From: Sphingobacteriia bacterium
GTDB lineage: Bacteria > Pseudomonadota > Alphaproteobacteria > Rickettsiales > 33-17
NCBI GenBank assembly: GCA_017304685.1
Contig: JAFKLR010000003.1
Location: forward strand, 992,001 to 1,056,000
Direction of reading: 5' to 3'
DNA: 64,000 nt
Part shown: positions 46,936 through 55,951 of the stretch, piece by piece
Layout of the letters: every line of letters starts with the position of its first letter
Numbering within the stretch: the stretch's first letter is position 1
Program-made: the position numbers and the translations under genes
Notes under the pieces: generated by a model
Databases searched by the model: none
The model's input: the letters and a program-made list of their open reading frames with translations, nothing else
What the model was told of the DNA's origin: nothing

Positions 46936-48304
46936 CTAAAAACCTTTCAGTAAAAGGAATATTCTTATTATTTTCTGTAGTTCCTATCACTTTATAAATT
47001 AAACCAAGTAGTTTAACTTGATCATTTGGTTCCATTTCAGTTAAATTATAAACACCTAATAATCTTAATAAAAAGCAAGACTTTAGGTATTCCTCAATTT
47101 CATTTCTAATACTTAAACCATATTTTGCTTCTGCTAATTTTATCACTTTTTCCAAATATAGTTTTATATGTAAATTGGCTATTTCCTTTCTTACTTTATT
47201 TGTTCCAAATTTGTTTACATTATCCATATAAACATATTTTTCGCTAACTATAACCGCTGGATGGATTTCTTTATTACTAAAAGTTTTCATAGCAAAATTA
47301 ATTGCTTTATTTCTTTTATTTAAATAATTGGAATAATATTTTGGATTAATATAATCAGCTAAAATGCTATTATATACTAAATAAATAACTGAATCTCCTA
47401 AAATGCTATTTTCTCCAAATGTTTCCAGATCTATATAATAAAAATTTAACTTATTATTATCTAAAATATCAGTAATAATATTCATTTCATGCCAATCGCC
47501 ATGAGATAATGCAATCAATCTTTTATTAGCTGGATTTAGGTTATTATGTGCTTTTAATATCAGGTCCTCTAAAGTTTCTTTATAAGCGACTCCGTCAATA
47601 ACCCATTTCTTTTTTACTAATTTATGCCAATTAATAATTTCATTATCTAATTTAACCTTACTCATGGTGTAAAAGCTTTCTAATCTACCTTCTACATTAT
47701 CGAGCTTTTGTGTTTGAACCCTGTGAAAATAAAATTCATCATTCTTAGCTTTAGCTATTTTATAATGTAGTGTTTTAGTGGTTAAACCATACATTTGTTC
47801 AAATATTTTTTTAAAAAGCGGATAATAAGATTCTTTTTTATTTTCATTATTTTCAATCTCAGCTATTACGTCAATTAATACACCTTTATCTTTTTTAATT
47901 TCCTCAATATATGGCTGTACTAATAACGATATATCATCAGACAATACTAAAGCTTCCGACTGAATAACTGGTAGATAATGACTTGCTCTACTGCCATTAA
48001 AAAATTCATTTTTTCCTGCTTCTTTTTCAACTAACTTAATAAATTTTTTGCCTTTATTAGTAGTTATAATTGCGCTTATTCCACGTTGCTTAAATATTAC
48101 TTTATAATTATTTTTACTATATGTGTAACCTGCTCGCTTTAGCATAGCATAAATTAAGTTTCTTACTGTAATCTCATCTTGTTGAATTTGTTTGAAAGAA
48201 GAGTCATTACTAAAATGAAATATTGCTGATGGACTTGAGTTAGCATTAATAAATATTAATAGAAAAATAATTAAAATATAACTGCATTTCCTTACATCAA
48301 TCAT
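46925..48304 (-). CDS. APH-fold kinase-like protein with signal peptide (A)
   Basis: A 459-residue protein and the first gene of the overlapping set. The N-terminus is a signal peptide (YILIIFLLIFINANSSPSA, about 9-27). The kinase-like part has a candidate ATP lysine in KGKKFIKLVEKEAG (84-97), the catalytic loop HGDWHEMNI (268-276) and the metal-binding IDLE (291-294), with LGDSVIYLVYNSI after it. The order is that of APH/choline kinases. It is a distant relative of kinase B. Since both keep the HGDxH motif, they look active. Periplasmic or host-side substrates are possible. No known family name is assigned. Confidence 0.78.
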   Translation of the reverse strand: MIDVRKCSYILIIFLLIFINANSSPSAIFHFSNDSSFKQIQQDEITVRNLIYAMLKRAGYTYSKNNYKVIFKQRGISAIITTNKGKKFIKLVEKEAGKNEFFNGSRASHYLPVIQSEALVLSDDISLLVQPYIEEIKKDKGVLIDVIAEIENNENKKESYYPLFKKIFEQMYGLTTKTLHYKIAKAKNDEFYFHRVQTQKLDNVEGRLESFYTMSKVKLDNEIINWHKLVKKKWVIDGVAYKETLEDLILKAHNNLNPANKRLIALSHGDWHEMNIITDILDNNKLNFYYIDLETFGENSILGDSVIYLVYNSILADYINPKYYSNYLNKRNKAINFAMKTFSNKEIHPAVIVSEKYVYMDNVNKFGTNKVRKEIANLHIKLYLEKVIKLAEAKYGLSIRNEIEEYLKSCFLLRLLGVYNLTEMEPNDQVKLLGLIYKVIGTTENNKNIPFTERFLDAI

Positions 48305-48421
48305 TAGAAGCGTCCCGAATAAATAATATATTTTATTAATCTATATTAATATATTATTAAGTGATTTGAATTATATCAACACTTTATTTAAATAATCAGA
48401 AAATCTTTATTTTAACTTATA

Positions 48422-49465
48422 TTATTGAATTTTAGTTTTCTGAGTAATCTCAAAATCCATTTCACCTTCATACCACAACATGTTTAACACTTTATCATTT
48501 AGAGGCTTCATACAAATTGAATCAATATTTTTTATAAAACATTCAGGATTTCCATCACATTCACGAATAAATTGTTTAACCTTGTTTATATTAAGAACTA
48601 AAAACTCTACAATTTCTTTATTTTTAAAATTAAATATGAAGTCTTTTGAAATTTTACAATCTTTTAAAAGTGTTTCTATAGCAATTGATTTGCTAATTAA
48701 ATAATTTACATATTCTTTTTCTGATTTATTAAAGATATATTCAAATTCAATACCGCAATCAATAAGTAAAGTAACATCAAAGGAATGATCAATTAAAAAT
48801 CTCATTTCTTCTTTACTATGTCGTTCGATTAAGAAAGCTGGTGAAACACCACATTTATTTATTAGGATTTTAACTTTATATGCTTTTAAAAGTAAAAGAT
48901 GAAGTTTATCTTTATTTTCTAATGCATAAAAATATCTTATAGGAAAATTACAGTCAAATATTAAGGTTTCAAAATTACTGATATTGTGTAAAATTAGTTC
49001 TTTAATTTCTGGCACAATTTTTTGCCATTTTTGTTTGGAAACGAGCCTTATCGCTATTTCTTCTCTGTAAGATTTTTGTTCTTCTAAACTTTCAATTTTT
49101 CTAGTTAGCTTTTTGTTAAAGATATTTAAAGATTCAATTACTTGAGTAACTCCATTTTTTTCCCAACCTATTTCGTTAATGTGTATATCAAGTTTATTTA
49201 TTACCTCATTAATTACCTGATCAATATATTCAATTATTTCTTTTCTAAGCTCTATAATGTTATTTACAGGAGCTGTAATAAAAACCTGAGGCTGTAGAAT
49301 TATTTTAGCAGTTAAAAAATTTGGATTACGCTTAATATTAAGAATGTTATTTACAAACTGTTTAATTGCTAAAATAATATCCTCTTTATTTTTAGCCTGC
49401 TCTAAGCTTATATCACTTACAAGCGCTTTATGGATCTCTCGCTTTTGAAGAACGTTTAGGGTCAT
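48422..49465 (-). CDS. Hypothetical protein with degenerate C-terminal repeats
   Basis: A 347-residue protein, unrecognised. I start at ATG 49465 because AAGGAG lies 5 nt upstream; the frame extends 12 codons further without a site. The N-terminal half is helical and partly coiled coil (FNKKLTRKIESLEEQKSYRE). From about residue 170 a loose unit of about 33-38 residues repeats, for example MRFLIDHSFDVTLLIDCGIE, then VNYLISKSIAIETLLKDCKI, then VEFLVLNINKVKQFIRECDG. This looks like an ankyrin-like solenoid too degenerate to call. No signal peptide. Confidence 0.6.
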   Translation of the reverse strand: MTLNVLQKREIHKALVSDISLEQAKNKEDIILAIKQFVNNILNIKRNPNFLTAKIILQPQVFITAPVNNIIELRKEIIEYIDQVINEVINKLDIHINEIGWEKNGVTQVIESLNIFNKKLTRKIESLEEQKSYREEIAIRLVSKQKWQKIVPEIKELILHNISNFETLIFDCNFPIRYFYALENKDKLHLLLLKAYKVKILINKCGVSPAFLIERHSKEEMRFLIDHSFDVTLLIDCGIEFEYIFNKSEKEYVNYLISKSIAIETLLKDCKISKDFIFNFKNKEIVEFLVLNINKVKQFIRECDGNPECFIKNIDSICMKPLNDKVLNMLWYEGEMDFEITQKTKIQ

Positions 49466-49616
49466 ATAAACTCCTTCATTTAAAACTTTATAAAAAATCA
49501 ATAAGTTATAAATATTTAATTATTTTTATTATATACATAGTCATTATAAGCATAAGGTATGCCAATTACAGACACTCCTATATAAGTCGTTGAGATATAA
49601 TAAATAATAATTTTAC

Positions 49617-49645
49617 TTGACCTTTTGAGCTTTTTTTTACATTAT
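49617..49645 (+). promoter_or_regulatory. Sigma-70-like promoter of the 66-residue ORF
   Basis: TTGACC (49617-49622) and CATTAT (49640-49645) are spaced by exactly 17 nt, and the ATG follows 35 nt downstream after an AGGGGA ribosome-binding site. Confidence 0.5.
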
Positions 49646-49680
49646 ATAGGCAAAATTTATACCAATTTAGGGGAACTGTA

Positions 49681-49881
49681 ATGGGAAAAGCAAAAACAGC
49701 TAGTAAAAACGACCCGACAACAAGGGAAAAAGCAAAAGATATTTTTTATAATGGCAAAAAAGTGAAACCTGTAAGATTCGTAAGTGAATCAGGAAGCTTT
49801 ATGGCTGCTGAAGATGAAAGCGGAAATGTTATGACTGATGAAGAAGGCAACCCAATTCCTTGGTCAAATATTACAGCTTAA
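49681..49881 (+). CDS. Small hydrophilic hypothetical protein
   Basis: A 66-residue protein with its own promoter, a good Shine-Dalgarno (AGGGGA, 7 nt upstream) and a strong terminator, so it is a real single-gene unit. The N-terminus is lysine-rich (MGKAKTASKNDPTTREKAKD). The rest has short beta-like strands (KKVKPVRFVSESGSFMAA) and ends DEEGNPIPWSNITA. No cysteine, membrane span or signal peptide. I do not recognise it. The compact, isolated, well-regulated unit suggests an abundant structural or regulatory protein, which is inference. Confidence 0.75.
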   Translation: MGKAKTASKNDPTTREKAKDIFYNGKKVKPVRFVSESGSFMAAEDESGNVMTDEEGNPIPWSNITA

Positions 49882-49903
49882 TAGTTATTCTTTTAAGAAT
49901 AAT

Positions 49904-49932
49904 AAAAAACCCCACTCTAAGTGGGGTTTTTT
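49904..49932. terminator. Strong rho-independent terminator
   Basis: AAAAAACCCCAC (49904-49915) and GTGGGGTTTTTT (49921-49932) form a perfect 12-bp stem with a 5-nt loop and T-run. It terminates the 66-residue ORF and, on the other strand, the hypothetical gene ending at 49955. Confidence 0.95.
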
Positions 49933-49954
49933 ATTATCAATTACTTGAGTAAAT

Positions 49955-50785
49955 CTATTTTTCTAAATGAGCAACCTGACATATCGGGTTATAGCTTTTA
50001 TGCCTATGGTCTTCCTCAATTGTTAAAGGAGCTTGTACAATTTCTCTAAATTGCACCTCTTTAGTTCTATATTTTTCCTTAGGATGCAGATCAGTTCTAG
50101 CATTTATAAGAGCTTGATATTCTTGAGCGCTAATATATTCATTCTCACAAATATAATTAATTAACTTATGATTAGAATTCCTAATTGCAACCCTTACTAG
50201 TCGATTCAAGTTACTTTTATCTTGAAGCTCAAAAAACTGATCTGCAGCTTCTTGAAGAAATTCATAAAAATGATTACTTTTAGCAAAATCATCAATTTTT
50301 TCTATTTTTTCTAACTGAACCCATGTTTTTTCGCAAAACTTTACTTCATTTTTCACTAACCACCACGCTTTGTCATAAGCTTCAAAGCTAAGAGCATAAG
50401 CTAAAAGAGAAAAACTAGTATCACTTACATTAAAGGAAAGCCTACGTAAGTTTTTTAAATGCTGCAAATGTTCTTTAGTACCAAATCTAATAATAGTTTT
50501 TAGGGTTTCTGGCTCAGGTGAAAGCTTTCCATTGATAATAGATTCACAAATTCTTTTAACATATTCAGCACTATTTTCTCTATTAAAAGAAGTAGTAACT
50601 TTTTGTTGGTCAATTTTAATAGACCTATTAAGTAATTCATCTATGTGTTTATCTTTTGCAGTCGCGGAAACATGCAAATTAGCTTGTAAAGGGTGTTTTC
50701 TTTCAAAGAAAACACTAGTGGAAGGCTTAATAAATTTCGAATCAAATACTTTTTTCGTAGCTTGCTTAAAAAGATTACTTAGCAT
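49955..50785 (-). CDS. Hypothetical protein with presequence-like N-terminus, paralogue 2
   Basis: A 276-residue helical protein, unrecognised. The first 25 residues (LFKQATKKVFDSKFIKPSTS) are basic with few acids and amphipathic, like a mitochondrial presequence rather than a Sec signal. The body is alpha-helical with an ankyrin-like rhythm (SFSLLAYALSFEAYDKAWWL, LVRVAIRNSNHKLINYICEN). It aligns loosely with the upstream 374-residue protein, so the two look like a tandem duplication. The gap to that gene is 48 nt on the same strand. Confidence 0.6.
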   Translation of the reverse strand: MLSNLFKQATKKVFDSKFIKPSTSVFFERKHPLQANLHVSATAKDKHIDELLNRSIKIDQQKVTTSFNRENSAEYVKRICESIINGKLSPEPETLKTIIRFGTKEHLQHLKNLRRLSFNVSDTSFSLLAYALSFEAYDKAWWLVKNEVKFCEKTWVQLEKIEKIDDFAKSNHFYEFLQEAADQFFELQDKSNLNRLVRVAIRNSNHKLINYICENEYISAQEYQALINARTDLHPKEKYRTKEVQFREIVQAPLTIEEDHRHKSYNPICQVAHLEK

Positions 50786-50833
50786 AGAAACTCCTGAAAA
50801 TTAGAAAAACAATAAATTTTAATTGAAAAACTT

Positions 50834-51958
50834 TTAGCACCCAATTGGAAGATCATGCTTAATATTCTTGTTATTAGCTTGATCATCTAATTTACTACGT
50901 TTTGACTTACTAAATTCTTTTTTATTAGTCATTTCACTGATTAATTTATCAACTAGATTACGTATATATCCTGGTATAATATATTTAGGAATTTCACCAT
51001 TACCTTTTGTACACTCGTTTAAAGTATAATTTTCTATATATCTCCAATATAAAATTCTAGGCATACTATTAATTTTGAAATTAAAATCTGTATGAGCAAT
51101 TTTATTAAATTTTTCTACAGATAGATTTTTAAAAGCTAATGTTAATATATTATAAGCTTTATCATTATTAACTTGCTGCTTACTTACATAATACACTAAT
51201 TCATGTAAAACAGACATTCCTTGCTTATCCACAATAGCAGAATCTAATCCTAATTTTAAAAAATCTTCAACATATTCAGGCTTTAAAGCTTCTTGACCGT
51301 GATTAATCAAATGCCCTACACTCCTACCATCTACTCTAAAATTTATAACTTCCTTTAATAATTCTTTAGAAGAATTATTAAACAGATAATCTAATAATTC
51401 ATAATGGCGTTTATTAAGTGTTATCTGAGTAATAGCAGCAAGAATTTCAATATCATTATTGACTCTGCTTTTTATTAATAACTCATTTAAAAAATTCTTA
51501 AAATATGAATCGTTCATATCTAAGTTACTAATATTTTTAAATATAGTTGTAATAGAATATCTTTCAATACGTGGGTCAATCATATCATGTTTTAACATCA
51601 ACCATAAAACATCATATCTTTTATTAACAGAAGCTTTTAAAATAAGTGAAATTGAGGAATCCCTTGTTCGAGTTAATTTAAAGAGCTTTTCAAATTGTAC
51701 TACTTCCCCTTTTTTACATAATAGATAATCAATAGTTTGCTCAGCTGCTTGTTCTTCAATTTCCCTTGCAATCATTGAATCCATTAGTTTACGACTTTTT
51801 GATGAAATGAAATCTTTTAAACCAAGGTTAGGTTTAGTTGTATGAAAAGCTATTTTTTGCATAGTTACAGGGAAAACAGTAGGCATAGAAGCACTATTAG
51901 ATGCGAAAGTTTTTTCTACTAGTCTAGCAAATATTCTTTTCCCAATTTTACTTAACAT
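50834..51958 (-). CDS. Hypothetical protein with presequence-like N-terminus, paralogue 1
   Basis: A 374-residue protein. The N-terminus (MLSKIGKRIFARLVEKTFAS, then NSASMPTVFPVTMQK) is rich in Arg/Lys/Ser, nearly free of acids and amphipathic, as in mitochondrial presequences. The body contains ankyrin-like helical repeats, for example SISLILKASVNKRYDVLWLM, AAITQITLNKRHYELLDYLF and ESAIVDKQGMSVLHELVYYV-like segments. The C-terminus carries a basic patch KSKRSK near residue 352. Several Rickettsiales interact with host mitochondria, so a secreted, organelle-directed effector is conceivable; nothing in the sequence proves secretion. Confidence 0.6.
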   Translation of the reverse strand: MLSKIGKRIFARLVEKTFASNSASMPTVFPVTMQKIAFHTTKPNLGLKDFISSKSRKLMDSMIAREIEEQAAEQTIDYLLCKKGEVVQFEKLFKLTRTRDSSISLILKASVNKRYDVLWLMLKHDMIDPRIERYSITTIFKNISNLDMNDSYFKNFLNELLIKSRVNNDIEILAAITQITLNKRHYELLDYLFNNSSKELLKEVINFRVDGRSVGHLINHGQEALKPEYVEDFLKLGLDSAIVDKQGMSVLHELVYYVSKQQVNNDKAYNILTLAFKNLSVEKFNKIAHTDFNFKINSMPRILYWRYIENYTLNECTKGNGEIPKYIIPGYIRNLVDKLISEMTNKKEFSKSKRSKLDDQANNKNIKHDLPIGC

Positions 51959-52049
51959 GCTACCTCACAACTTAATTACATTACTTAAAATTTATAAAAT
52001 TAATAATTTAGTACGTCAATTAAATTGTAATCAAAAGTTAAGTAATGAA

Positions 52050-52901
52050 TTAATTTTGTGACTTATTTTTTAATAAAGTTGTTCCTAAAAGAGCGGTAAT
52101 AATTAAACCTGATCCGAGAAATTGCTGGTTACTAGGGATTTCATTAAAAAAGATAAAACCAATTATTACACCAAACACTAATTCAAGATATTGAGAAGCA
52201 ATCCCAAATTTTGGTAATATTCTTAATGATAATGAGAACAATAAAACTGCAAGCGGTGACATTATGCCTATAAATATTATTGGTATAAGGGATACTTTCC
52301 AATTTAAATTTAAATCTGAACCACTTAGTAAAAATAAGGTAACCGCACCAATTAAGTTACAGGTATTTAAAATATATGCGATTTCAAAATCATTATATAC
52401 TTTTTGAAAATATATAATAAGTCGCGTGATAATGACCCAACTCATTATACTTACAAATAAAAATACTAAACCCATTTTACTTTGTAATTGCACAATATCT
52501 TCAGGATTTAAAAATACATAAGTTCCATATATAGCTAATAAAAAGCAGGCATAAAATCCTTTGTTTTTAGAGCCGGGTAATAACATATAAGTTAAAATAG
52601 GTGCGCATGAAAAAAATATTATATACCATGAGACCGGAATTTCTTTTAAACACAAAGCTTGTGTTAAGTTATGCGTTGTAATTGTAAAGAATATAGCGCA
52701 CCAAATCCATAAAGGGATTTGATTAAATTTTCTAAAAGTTCTACGAGTTAAGTAGAATAGTGTAGAAAAGGCTACAATATAGCGCAATAAAAGGAATTGA
52801 TTTATATTTGTTCCGCTTAAAGCTATTTTACAGAGCGTTGGAAGAAAAGCCCATAAAAAAGTAGCAGTTATACCTGCTGTAACACCTTTAAAAACACTCA
52901 T
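52050..52901 (-). CDS. EamA/DMT-family transporter
   Basis: A 283-residue inner-membrane protein with about ten spans arranged as two EamA repeats. Typical features are GITATFLWAFLPTLCKIALS at the start, WIWCAIFFTITTHNLTQALC, and GVIIGFIFFNEIPSNQQFLG with GLIITALLG near the end. Members exchange small metabolites; in Rickettsiales some import S-adenosylmethionine or other host metabolites. The substrate is not readable here. Its start abuts the stop of ispH with no gap, so the two are probably cotranscribed. Confidence 0.88.
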   Translation of the reverse strand: MSVFKGVTAGITATFLWAFLPTLCKIALSGTNINQFLLLRYIVAFSTLFYLTRRTFRKFNQIPLWIWCAIFFTITTHNLTQALCLKEIPVSWYIIFFSCAPILTYMLLPGSKNKGFYACFLLAIYGTYVFLNPEDIVQLQSKMGLVFLFVSIMSWVIITRLIIYFQKVYNDFEIAYILNTCNLIGAVTLFLLSGSDLNLNWKVSLIPIIFIGIMSPLAVLLFSLSLRILPKFGIASQYLELVFGVIIGFIFFNEIPSNQQFLGSGLIITALLGTTLLKNKSQN

Positions 52902-53837
52902 TTACGCTTCAACTAAAAGTTTTTTTGGTAGCTTAAATTTAGTATTCTCAATTACACCTTCCATTGTAGAAACGGAAATAGTACCAGAAATTTCTTTTAT
53001 ACGCTCAATTACTTGTTCGACCAATATTTCAGGAGCAGAAGCACCTGCGGTTATACCTACAGCTTTTTTAACATTGCTAAACCATTCAGAAACTATACTT
53101 TCAGGACCTGAAATTAAATAGCTTCTAACCCCCATTTCTTCTCCTAGATCGCGAAGTCTATTAGAATTTGAGCTATTTTTAGCTCCTATTACAAGAATCA
53201 AATCCACCATATTTGACAAATCTTTTACTGCATTTTGGCGGTTTTGAGTAGCGTAACAAATGTCTTTTAAATTAGGGCCAATTATATTTGGAAACTTGTT
53301 TTTTAAAGCTTCAATAATTTCTTTTGTCTCATCAACACTTAAGGTAGTTTGAGTTACATAACCAACTTTATTGGGATCATTAATTTGAATTTTTTCCACA
53401 TCACTTACTGACGATACAAGGGTAACAGGTTTATTTACTCTACCTGCAGTACCTATCACTTCAGGATGACCTTCATGACCGATAAGGATAATATCATACC
53501 CTTTAGCTTCTAAATTTTGAGCTTCTCTATGTACTTTGGTTACCAAAGGGCAAGTTGCATCTATAACATCAAGGTTACGAATTTCAGCGCCATTTTCAAC
53601 TTCTTCAGCTACACCATGGGCACTAAAAATTGTTACAGCGCCTTCAGGAATTTCTGCCAATTCATCGACAAATATTGCTCCTTTTGAACGTAAACTTTCC
53701 ACAACATATTTATTGTGAACAATCTCGTGTCTAACATAAACTGGAGGTCCATATTTTTTTAAAGCTTGTTCAACAATATCAATTGCTCTTTCAACACCTG
53801 CGCAAAAACCTCTAGGCTGCGCCAATATTACTTTCAT
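52902..53837 (-). CDS. ispH: 4-hydroxy-3-methylbut-2-enyl diphosphate reductase
   Basis: The last MEP-pathway enzyme, an iron-sulphur protein making IPP and DMAPP from HMBPP. The three cluster cysteines are Cys12 ([13 protein letters not shown]), Cys96 ([13 protein letters not shown]) and Cys194 ([10 protein letters not shown]). The substrate-binding residues His41, His74, His124 and Glu126 are present. Length of 311 is standard. With dxs at 26.5 kb it shows an active MEP route. The gap to zapE is 1 nt. Confidence 0.96.
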   Translation of the reverse strand: MKVILAQPRGFCAGVERAIDIVEQALKKYGPPVYVRHEIVHNKYVVESLRSKGAIFVDELAEIPEGAVTIFSAHGVAEEVENGAEIRNLDVIDATCPLVTKVHREAQNLEAKGYDIILIGHEGHPEVIGTAGRVNKPVTLVSSVSDVEKIQINDPNKVGYVTQTTLSVDETKEIIEALKNKFPNIIGPNLKDICYATQNRQNAVKDLSNMVDLILVIGAKNSSNSNRLRDLGEEMGVRSYLISGPESIVSEWFSNVKKAVGITAGASAPEILVEQVIERIKEISGTISVSTMEGVIENTKFKLPKKLLVEA

Positions 53838-53838
53838 T

Positions 53839-54975
53839 TTACGCTCCTTTTAAAAAATCAGAAGCCGAATTTTTCTTAATATAACTTTCTGATTGCATTT
53901 CGTTAAGCCTTGAAATAGTCCTTTGGAATTCAAAAGCCCCTTTTCCATCTAAATAAAGCTCTTCAGGCTTTGTATAAGCATTACAAATTAATAGCACATT
54001 ATGATTATACATTTGATCAATAAGCATCATAAATCTTTTAGCTTCATTGTGCATTTCTAAGGACATTTTAGGGATATTATTAATAATTATCAAGGCAAAT
54101 TTCTTACAAATTTCTATATAATCTAGCTGTGATAACGGATTTTCACATAATTCTTTGAAATCTGTTAAAAGAATATTTTTATATGTTTTTCTTAATTTAA
54201 GTTCTCTACCCATAACTTCTATAGCTACCGGTTCAAATTCTAAATCTTTAAATACATTTGCAACAATATCATTTAATTTAGTTTCATTTTGTACAAAATA
54301 TACTTCTTTTAAGGCTTTTATCTTATTCATTCTATAATCTTCAGGACTTGTAAGATTATATACTTCCATTTTCATAAGTAATTGCTCAATAAAATTCCGA
54401 AAATGCTCTTTTCCATAGTCTTGCTTGTATAAATCTTCTGGTTCACGGTTAGACGTTACTACGAAAACCATACCTAATTTATAGAATTCTGCAAAAACTC
54501 TTGAAAGTATCATGGCGTCAGAAACATCTAAAAGATGCAATTCATCTAAGCAAATTATATCAAAATCTTTACAAAATTTCTCGGCTAAAGCTTGTATAGG
54601 ATCTGTGATTCCGGTATTTCTATCTTTACTCTTATTTCTAATTACATGAAGGTTTTCATGAATAATTTTTATAAAATCATGAAAATGTATAAATAACTTT
54701 CTGTCAGTCTTTACAGATTCAAAAAAAAGCTTCATTAAAAAGGTCTTACCTTTACCTACTCCTCCATAAATATATAGACCCTTAGGAGATTCAATGCTTA
54801 CGCTAAAAACTTTTCCTAAAATTTTATTAGTAATGCTTGTTTTTCTTTTTTGAAAATGGTCAAAGCGTTTTAGGAGATTATCTAAGGCAATGCTTAGATT
54901 TTCCTGCTCTTTATCAAAATTATAATTATTTTGTTTTAAATAATTTTTATATAAATTTCTAATTAATTCTGGCAT
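53839..54975 (-). CDS. zapE: AFG1-like ATPase ZapE
   Basis: A 378-residue AAA-type ATPase that in E. coli associates with the divisome and in mitochondria (AFG1/LACE1) aids protein quality control. Walker A is [17 protein letters not shown] (71-79 core), Walker B is [18 protein letters not shown], and [14 protein letters not shown] is the sensor region; [15 protein letters not shown] ends the chain. Length is normal. It is the first gene of zapE-ispH-EamA and is divergent from holB. Confidence 0.92.
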   Translation of the reverse strand: MPELIRNLYKNYLKQNNYNFDKEQENLSIALDNLLKRFDHFQKRKTSITNKILGKVFSVSIESPKGLYIYGGVGKGKTFLMKLFFESVKTDRKLFIHFHDFIKIIHENLHVIRNKSKDRNTGITDPIQALAEKFCKDFDIICLDELHLLDVSDAMILSRVFAEFYKLGMVFVVTSNREPEDLYKQDYGKEHFRNFIEQLLMKMEVYNLTSPEDYRMNKIKALKEVYFVQNETKLNDIVANVFKDLEFEPVAIEVMGRELKLRKTYKNILLTDFKELCENPLSQLDYIEICKKFALIIINNIPKMSLEMHNEAKRFMMLIDQMYNHNVLLICNAYTKPEELYLDGKGAFEFQRTISRLNEMQSESYIKKNSASDFLKGA

Positions 54976-55040
54976 TTTTATGATTTATTGTACAATATAT
55001 TCTTCACTCCAATTAATAATATATTTAAAGTAAATCACCA

Positions 55041-55949
55041 ATGCAAATTTTAGGTCATAAACAACAAATTGATTTAGTTTTAAACAGAATTACTGGCGAA
55101 AGACCTATTAATAGCTGGCTATTTACAGGCCCAAAGGGTATTGGAAAAGCTACAGCAGCAAAGTTTATTGCAACTAAAGTTTTAAAAACTACCAATATAA
55201 TTCACCCTGAAATTCTCATTATAGATTCTGATTCTATTCAAAATAAACTTATACCTATTGAAAAAGTAAGAGAAGTTGGGGAGTTTGTGAAACTTACTAG
55301 TACAAACTCTGGATTCAAAATTATTATTATTGATGACATTGATTCAATAAGTATAAATGCTGCTAATGCACTTTTAAAGGTAGTGGAAGAACCAAAAACT
55401 AACGTTTTTATTTTTCTCATAAGCCATAATGTGCATAAAGTAATTAAAACTATTAAATCACGTTGTGCGATTATAAAATTTTTAGGACTTTCTTCTGATT
55501 TATGTACTCAGGTTTTAGACTCAACCCCAAATCTTCCTTCTAGTAATGAAATTATTGATTTAATGACTATAACCGATAATTGTCCGGGTAAAGTTGTAGA
55601 ATTCATTAATACAAAAGCTTTAGATTTTTATTACAAATTAATTAGTATTATTCTAAATAATTCAAAAATTTTAGATATTAAATCGCTTCCAGAAATAAAA
55701 CATGAAACTGGCTGGTTTTTAATTACAAGATTAATTAATATTTGTTTAAAATTACATTTAAATGTTCCAGTTACTCTTACCCATTTTGAGGAAGAAAATT
55801 TACCGAAAATAGCTAGTAACCTTGATAAATTTAATTTATTTAATTTATCTAATGAAGCTAATATATTACTAAATGATTTACAAAGAATTAATATGGATTA
55901 TAATCAAGTTATTTTCTTAGTAACAAAGATGTTTGAAAGGAAACAATAG
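55041..55949 (+). CDS. holB: DNA polymerase III delta' subunit
   Basis: A clamp-loader subunit that helps open the beta clamp. Seen: GHKQQIDLVLNRITGERPIN, a degenerate P-loop GPKGIGKATAAKFIA, IIIIDDIDSISINAANALLK (DEAD-box-like Walker B) and the SRC motif in IKSRCAI. The cysteine cluster of the zinc module is missing, as in some alphaproteobacterial delta' subunits. Length of 302 is normal. It reads into metG with 2 nt between them. Confidence 0.88.
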   Translation: MQILGHKQQIDLVLNRITGERPINSWLFTGPKGIGKATAAKFIATKVLKTTNIIHPEILIIDSDSIQNKLIPIEKVREVGEFVKLTSTNSGFKIIIIDDIDSISINAANALLKVVEEPKTNVFIFLISHNVHKVIKTIKSRCAIIKFLGLSSDLCTQVLDSTPNLPSSNEIIDLMTITDNCPGKVVEFINTKALDFYYKLISIILNNSKILDIKSLPEIKHETGWFLITRLINICLKLHLNVPVTLTHFEEENLPKIASNLDKFNLFNLSNEANILLNDLQRINMDYNQVIFLVTKMFERKQ

Positions 55950-55951
55950 AT

